Positions 58,548-64,000 of a stretch of DNA of 64,000 bases are shown piece after piece. The position numbers were made by a program, and so were the translations under genes. Source of the stretch: Piliocolobus tephrosceles (taxonomy: Eukaryota; Chordata; Mammalia; Primates; Cercopithecidae); NCBI RefSeq assembly GCF_002776525.5, contig NC_045441.1:127950519-128014518 (forward strand), in the 5' to 3' direction. Below the pieces are notes generated by a model that saw only the letters and a program-made list of their open reading frames with translations, had not been told where the DNA came from and made no database searches. How positions within the stretch are numbered: the stretch's first letter is position 1; each line of letters starts with the position of its first letter.

Positions 58548-59927
58548 CTGAAACACACACAAACAAGACTGTTAACCCGGAATCCAAGGCGGACGAGAGG
58601 AGCACAACTTCTGACCGAAGACTGTGCTGGCAATTCCACCGCTCCAATCCAACAAGCATTGCTAGAACATGGACTGCGTGCCAGGTTCTGTTTATACCCA
58701 GAGTTCCAGGAGAAGACAGACACTTGTGAAAGATTAAACAAGAGTACAAGGATTAAATAGCTAGACCCCAGGACAACACCTGACCTGCTGTCACAGCAGC
58801 ACACCACGTGCCATGTGGCAGGAGCAAGATATTCTTTATAGGGTAATGGGGACCAAAGCCAGGTCTTGAGAACAGACAGGACTTGGAAACAGAAAGAGGA
58901 GGCTACAAAGAGAATGTTCTAGATGATATCAGAAAGCAGAGAACACTGAGGCCTGGGAAGAAATCACATTGGCTATGCTGGGTGGATCAGAGCGTAGGAG
59001 CATGAGAGAGAAGTCCAGTCTGTATATGGATAACTCCAAAAACGCCAGCTTCTGGAGCTGGCCCTCCAGGAAATCAGAAAACCACAGGCCGATTTCTAAA
59101 ATCCAAGCACATAGGACACCAAGGAAACAGGAAGAGAGCCTGGCCATGCCATGTGCATAAAATCACAAAGACATGAGCCCCAAATCTTAGCAGTGAACAT
59201 GGGAAGGAATGAACAGCTCTAGGGATGAGGCAGAAAGACCCAGAAACCAAATAGACACGAGAGGCAAAGGAAGAGAAAGAAGCCAATGAGGACGTGAATT
59301 TTTGGGCAGGGCATCGTGAAGCCTGAAAGTGACATTAAGGGAAAGAGGCAAGTCATACAGGAATGATGGCTCAAGACAAAATGACAGGTTTCATTTCAAA
59401 CACACTTAATTTGAGGCCCCAAAGGATGTCAGCTTAGTGTAGCTGGAGGTGGGGAAGCATAGCCTGGGGGAACGTGCAGGCTCAGATGTGACTTCAAGAA
59501 CCACCCACATAAAGGTGGCAGGTAGGGGAGTTGAGTTTTTCAACATAAATACAGATTCTGTGGATAAAGTGTTGGAGAACATCTAATAGTTTGGGGCTAA
59601 GAAGAGAAAAAGGAAGCAAGGAAGAAAATAGAATGTGATTTCAGAGAAATAGAAGAATTTGGAAAGTTCCATGTAATAGAAACAAAGGGAACAAAGAATT
59701 TCTAGAAAGAAGTGGTCAAAAGAAGTAATGGGGCACAAAACTGAAGGAGAAAGGGCTCTTCAAAAACATCCCCCACTCAATCCAGTGGATGCAGGATTCC
59801 TCTCCAGGGATCTGCGGCATCACCCCACACCAAACCCATGACAGACCCCCGAGGCTGCGACTAGGGATGCCAGGTCTTAGCTTCTAGTGCTGTGGTAAGA
59901 TATTATGTCATCAAACATGCTATTTGT

Positions 59928-60238
59928 TGGCCAGGTGCAGTGGCTCACATCTGTAATCCCAGCACTTAGGGAGGCCGAGTCGGGCGGATCATCTGAGGTC
60001 AGGAGTTCGAGACCAGCCTGGCCAACATGATGAAACCCCGTCTCTACTAAAAAAAAAACAACACAAAAATTAGCCAGGCATGGTGGTGCACACCTGTAAT
60101 CCCAGCTACTCGGGAGGGTGAGGGAGGAGAATCACTTGAACCTGAGAGTCAGAAGTTGCAGTAAACTGAGATCATGCCAGTGCACTACAGCTTGGGTGAA
60201 AGAGTGAGACTCCATCTCAAAAAAAAAAAAAAAAAAAA
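59928..60238 (+). repeat. Alu, sense, left of gap
   Basis: Complete dimer; target duplication gctattt at 59919-59925 and 60239-60245, the latter touching the gap. Confidence 0.95.
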
Positions 60239-60245
60239 GCTATTT

Positions 60246-60345
60246 NNNNNNNNNNNNNNNNNNNNNNNNNNNNNNNNNNNNNNNNNNNNNNNNNNNNNNN
60301 NNNNNNNNNNNNNNNNNNNNNNNNNNNNNNNNNNNNNNNNNNNNN
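60246..60345. other. Assembly gap, 100 N
   Basis: Exactly 100 undetermined bases, a conventional placeholder for unknown length. Confidence 1.
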
Positions 60346-60645
60346 TTTTTTTTTTTTTTTTTTTAAGACAGAGTCTGGCTCCATCACCCAGGCTAAAGTA
60401 CAGTGGTACAATCTCGGCTCACTGCAACCTCTGCCTCCCGGGTTCAAGCAATTCTCCTGCCTCAGCCTCCCAAGCAGCTGGGGTTATGGGTGCACGCCAC
60501 CACGCTGGGGTAATTTTTTGGTATTTTTAGTAGAGATGGGGTCTCACTATGTTGCCCAGGCTGGTCTCAAACTCCTGGTCTCCAGCGATCCACCAACCTT
60601 GGATGTCCGAAGTGCCAGGATTACAGGCATGAACCACAGTGCCCT
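60346..60645 (-). repeat. Alu, antisense, right of gap
   Basis: Opens on a T-run at the gap edge; complete dimer ending 'accacagtgcccttgg'. Confidence 0.93.
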
Positions 60646-61315
60646 TGGAAAGACTCTCCAAAGTATGCAGAAATGTGGACAATAACAGTATTTCTGATGA
60701 CATGAAAAGTGCCACACAGTTTCCTTAATTCAAGCTTGCAAAGCACAGGGAAATAAACTGCATAGCAATGGTCGTCCCAAGGGGTCTCCTCCATGGAATG
60801 CCAAAAGCAAACCGAAGCCCTCCCTCCTGGCCAGGAATATTCTACATCCACACGGTGACACTCTAAACACTTATCTGGTCTTCATCCCGTTTCCTGGCAT
60901 ACACCTCCTAAAATACGTGGAGTCTCCAGAGGATGTCTTTTTGCAGGCTAGTGAGTTGACTGACGGTCAGCAGCCCCAAGGTAGCTGCAGGATTGGGGGC
61001 TGCTCACTACAGAGCCCCAGGCATGATGCAAGGGTCAGGGCATTCAGTCCCACCCCCTAACCTTCAGGGAGGGGAGAGGGGCTGAAGGTTAAGTTGATCA
61101 CCAATAGCCAATGGTTTAACCAAACAGGCCTATGTAAAGCAGCCTCCAGAAAAACCCAAAAGGGCAAGGTCCAGGGAGCTTCTGGAAAGCTGAACGCCGT
61201 GGAGGTTCCTGGAGGGTAGCACCCCCACGGAGGGCAGAGAAGCTCTGCACCCCCAAGTCCCCCCATACCTCACCCAATGCACCTCTTCACCTGTGCGCTT
61301 GCGCTTTGTAATATC

Positions 61316-62663
61316 TGTAAACCAAGAATAAAATCCTAAGCCCCAAACCTACTGAACAGGCCCCCTCTTGGCCAAAGGGACTTCAGAGAAACCTGAAAAA
61401 CTGAATTATTGGCCGCAGCAGGAAGGGAGGTGGGACATGCGTCATGACAGCCCCTCCCTTTTAGAGTTTAGGCAAAACTGAACAGCATTAATATTAAAAC
61501 AGAGAGTATAAGCCTGACAGAACAGATTCTTTGGGTAATAAGATACCAAATTACAAACAAGACTTAAAGCCATGCAAAGAAGTGTTAAGTCACACCCTAC
61601 AAACAATACAATTTGGTTAAATTTTTTTTGTTTTAATTAACCCGGTATAATGTGGCTTACTTTCTAACCTGACTCTGGTATAGCATCACATGGCACACAG
61701 CAGACCCCTTATCTTAAGCATTCCTTTGAAGTGACTTTCAGTCTTTAGACAAAACTTAACTCTCTCAACCAATTGCCAACTAAAGAACCCTAAAACACAC
61801 CTATGACTTGTAAGCCCCTCACTTCAAGATATTCCGCCTTTTCAGGCCGAGCTTCTATGTACTGGGTTATTTCTTTTCCTGTAACTCCTGTCTCTTTATA
61901 ATGTTTATGTGGAGGGCTGGGCACGGTGGCTCACGCCTGTAATCCCAACACTTTGGGAGGCCGAAACGGGTGGATCCTCTAAGGTCAGAAGTTCGAGACC
62001 AGCCTGACCAACGTGGAGAAACCCCATCTCTACTAAAAATACAAAATTAGCCAGGCATGGTGACACATGCCTGTAATCCCAGCTACTCGGGAGGCAGAGG
62101 CAGGAGAATCACTTGAACCCAGGAGGTGGAGGTTGTGGTGAGCCGATATCGCACCATTGCACTCCAGCCTGGGGGACGAGCGAAACTCTGTCTCAAAAAA
62201 AAAAACGGAAAAAAAACGTATATATGTGGAGTCCTGATAAGTAACAATGAGAAAGGGGTCCCAGGTAGGGGAGAACAATTGTTCTGAGAAACAGGTCATC
62301 ACAGACAACCTGCTGGCACGACATCCTGTTTCCAAACACCTCATTCTGCTCAGTCCCAGCAGCATGACCCGTAAAACTTCTTTCCTGCCCTGTCTCTTGC
62401 CCAACAGCCCCTTCTCTACTGTACTGGCCACTGCACCCTTGCAACATTATCTTCATACTTTCTCTAATAAGTCTGCCTTATTAGAGAAATAATAGCCTGC
62501 GGCTGTCTTGGTAAATTCCTTTACCACCCACAATGACGGCCTCAGCCAGACGCAATGGCAACAGTATCCATCCAAATGGTAATTTCTCAGGCTATGGTCA
62601 CTCATACTGGCTCAGAATAAACCTCTTTAAGGTATTTTACGGAGTTTGGTTTTTCTGTTAACA
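61316..62663 (+). mobile_element. Solo ERV1-type LTR with 4-bp TSD, containing an Alu
   Basis: Begins TGTAAACC and ends TTAACA, flanked by TATC at 61312-61315 and 62664-62667. About 1.05 kb after removing the Alu. Typical LTR content: 'cttgtaagcccctcacttc', 'gcctgcggctgtcttgg' and a terminal 'cagaataaacctcttt' polyadenylation region. No retroviral genes are present. Subfamily not assigned. Confidence 0.75.
61917..62210 (+). repeat. Alu in the solo LTR
   Basis: Starts 'ggctgggcacggtggctcacg'; tatgtggag flanks both sides. Confidence 0.95.
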
Positions 62664-63215
62664 TATCCTTTGTGATAAACTGGTAAACATAAGTGTTTCT
62701 CCAAGTCCTGTGAACTGCTCTAGCAAATTAATCAAACCCAAAAAGTGATGGTGGGAACCCCAACTTCATTGAAGCCAGTTGGTCAGAAGTTCCGGAGACC
62801 TACACTTGTGACTGGTGCAGGTGGAGGAGGACAGTCTTGGGGACTGAGCCCTCCACCTGTAGGATATGAGGCTACCTCCCAGTGGCCAGTGTCGGGAATG
62901 AATTCAAGGACACCCAACTGATAACTGCTGCTGCTTGGTGTGTGAGGAAAGCCTCCACAAATTTAGTCACAGAAGTCTCCTGTGTTGACTGTTGTTGTGT
63001 GGTATGAGCGCAGAGAAGAAACATAGTTTGAGTTTTTCCACTCACATGCACACACCCCTACAGAGTCCTGTCAGTCAAAAGACAAAGGCCAAACAGATCT
63101 AAGGGGTGATTTTAGACAATATATTTAGCATAGACACAAAAGGCTTTGTCGTCTTTGTGCTAACTTTATGCACAAATGAGTAACAACATCAGTGGCTTAG
63201 GTTTGTGAGGTAAGG

Positions 63216-63516
63216 TGTTGTTTTTTTTCATTTCATGTGGTCTCGCTCTGTCACCCAGGTTGGAGTGCAATAGCACAGTCTCAGCTCACTGCAGCCTCAA
63301 TTTCCCAAGCCCAAGCGATCCTCCCACCTGAGCCTCCCAAGGAGCTGGGACCACAGATGTGTGCCACCACGTCTGGTTAATTTTTAAAAAATTTTTTGTA
63401 GAGACAGGATCTTGCTACATTGCCCAGCTGGTCTTGAACTCCAGGGCTCAAGCAATCCTCCTGCCTTGGCCTCCCAAAGCTCTGGAATTATAGACGTGAG
63501 CCACTGAGACCAGCCT
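63216..63516 (-). repeat. Alu, antisense
   Basis: T-run then 'gtggtctcgctctgtcaccc', diverged dimer; taaggt on both sides. Confidence 0.92.
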
Positions 63517-63802
63517 TAAGGTCTCTAAAATTATTGGATCAATAGGTAGAAGGAATGTCATCTGCAACAATGATTTATGCCAGCAGAGGGGGACAGTAAA
63601 TACAGTTTACAAAAATGAAACAAAAGGCAAAAGCTGACTTCCTCTGTTTTCCAATTAATAAGCTCCTGTTACAGGAGTACACCACTCCCCTACTTCAGCA
63701 GTTCATGAGCCCAAGAACACTGTTTTGCAAATGACAGATCCAAACCTGCTGCTCCATTGCATGCCCCATTTATCATTTATTTAAATAAATTTATTTATTA
63801 CG

Positions 63803-64000
63803 ATTTTTTTTTGAGATGGAGTCTCACTCTGTCGCCCAGGCTGGAATGCAATGGTACGATGTCGGCTTACTGCAATCTCCATCTCTTGGGTTCAAGCGAT
63901 TCTCCTGCCTCAGCCTCCCTATTAGCTGGGACTGCAGGCGTGCACCACTACGTCTGGCTTTTATGTTTTTTTTTTAATTACAGATAGGGTTTCACCATGT
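63803..64000 (-). repeat. Alu, antisense, cut by window edge
   Basis: T-run, 'gagatggagtctcactctg', continuing to the last base. Confidence 0.94.

Larger units (their letters stand above)
61016..63060 (+). repeat. Older LTR-like repeat split by a solo LTR
   Basis: Left part 61016-61315 ('gttgatcaccaatagccaatgg', 'ggaggttcctggagggtagc') and right part from 62664 ('gtgataaactggtaaacataag', 'ctctagcaaattaatc', 'gcagtcttggggactgagccctc') read as one element once the insert is removed. Family not assigned; the right end is approximate. Confidence 0.65.
58548..64000 (-). other. KIAA1549: KIAA1549 intron 10 (partial)
   Basis: The intron continues past the window. 58560-59920 and 60650-61015 are unique with no gene visible; the rest is Alu, LTR and the assembly gap. 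Confidence 0.8.

Noticed and set aside
1..64000. CRISPR arrays, operons, prophage or other prokaryotic systems
   Set aside because: No regularly spaced repeats or coding-dense operons are present; every regular repetition is explained by Alu, L1, LTR or simple repeats.

Overview
This is vertebrate nuclear DNA from a primate, most probably an Old World monkey such as a macaque, baboon or vervet. About 45 Alu copies are visible. The youngest AluY copies share variants I associate with cercopithecid AluY (a 'gccggatctcag' left arm, 'ctcgcccggctag', 'ggcttgagccacc'). There is no prokaryotic or viral gene organisation, and one 100-N assembly gap lies at 60246-60345.

The only protein-coding gene I can support is KIAA1549, on the minus strand. 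Ten exons (11-20 in the 20-exon human numbering) lie between 58547 and 12156. All ten junctions are GT-AG and the codon phases close exactly: 1821 coding nucleotides give 606 residues plus a stop. These residues are the cytoplasmic C-terminal third of the protein. The 5' part of the gene lies beyond 64000. A 3' UTR of about 6.5 kb runs from 12155 to a terminal AATAAA at 5676-5681.

Layout by region. 1-5655 is intergenic, downstream of the gene: a Tigger1-type DNA transposon carrying three nested Alus, then more Alus and a solo ERV1-type LTR with a 4-bp target duplication. 5656-12155 is the 3' UTR. 12411-19022 (introns 19 and 18) holds two local duplications and Alus. 19181-27135 (intron 17) holds a hAT transposon fossil and an old L1 split by a younger L1; the younger L1 carries a tiny mRNA retrocopy and a foldback rearrangement. 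27183-37746 (intron 16) is largely antisense L1 plus Alus. 38065-58350 (introns 15-11) is Alu-rich, with a tRNA-Lys/Alu chimera, a U6 snRNA pseudogene and an AT-rich tract. 58548-64000 (part of intron 10) holds the gap between inverted Alus and a solo LTR inserted in an older repeat.

I found no new gene system. The most unusual structures are the tRNA-Lys/Alu chimera (43902-44252), the L1 foldback hairpin (25540-25605), the 124-bp retrocopy (25043-25166) and the 154-bp near-identical tandem duplication (13868-14174). Family names for repeats come from memory of consensus sequences; no database was searched.
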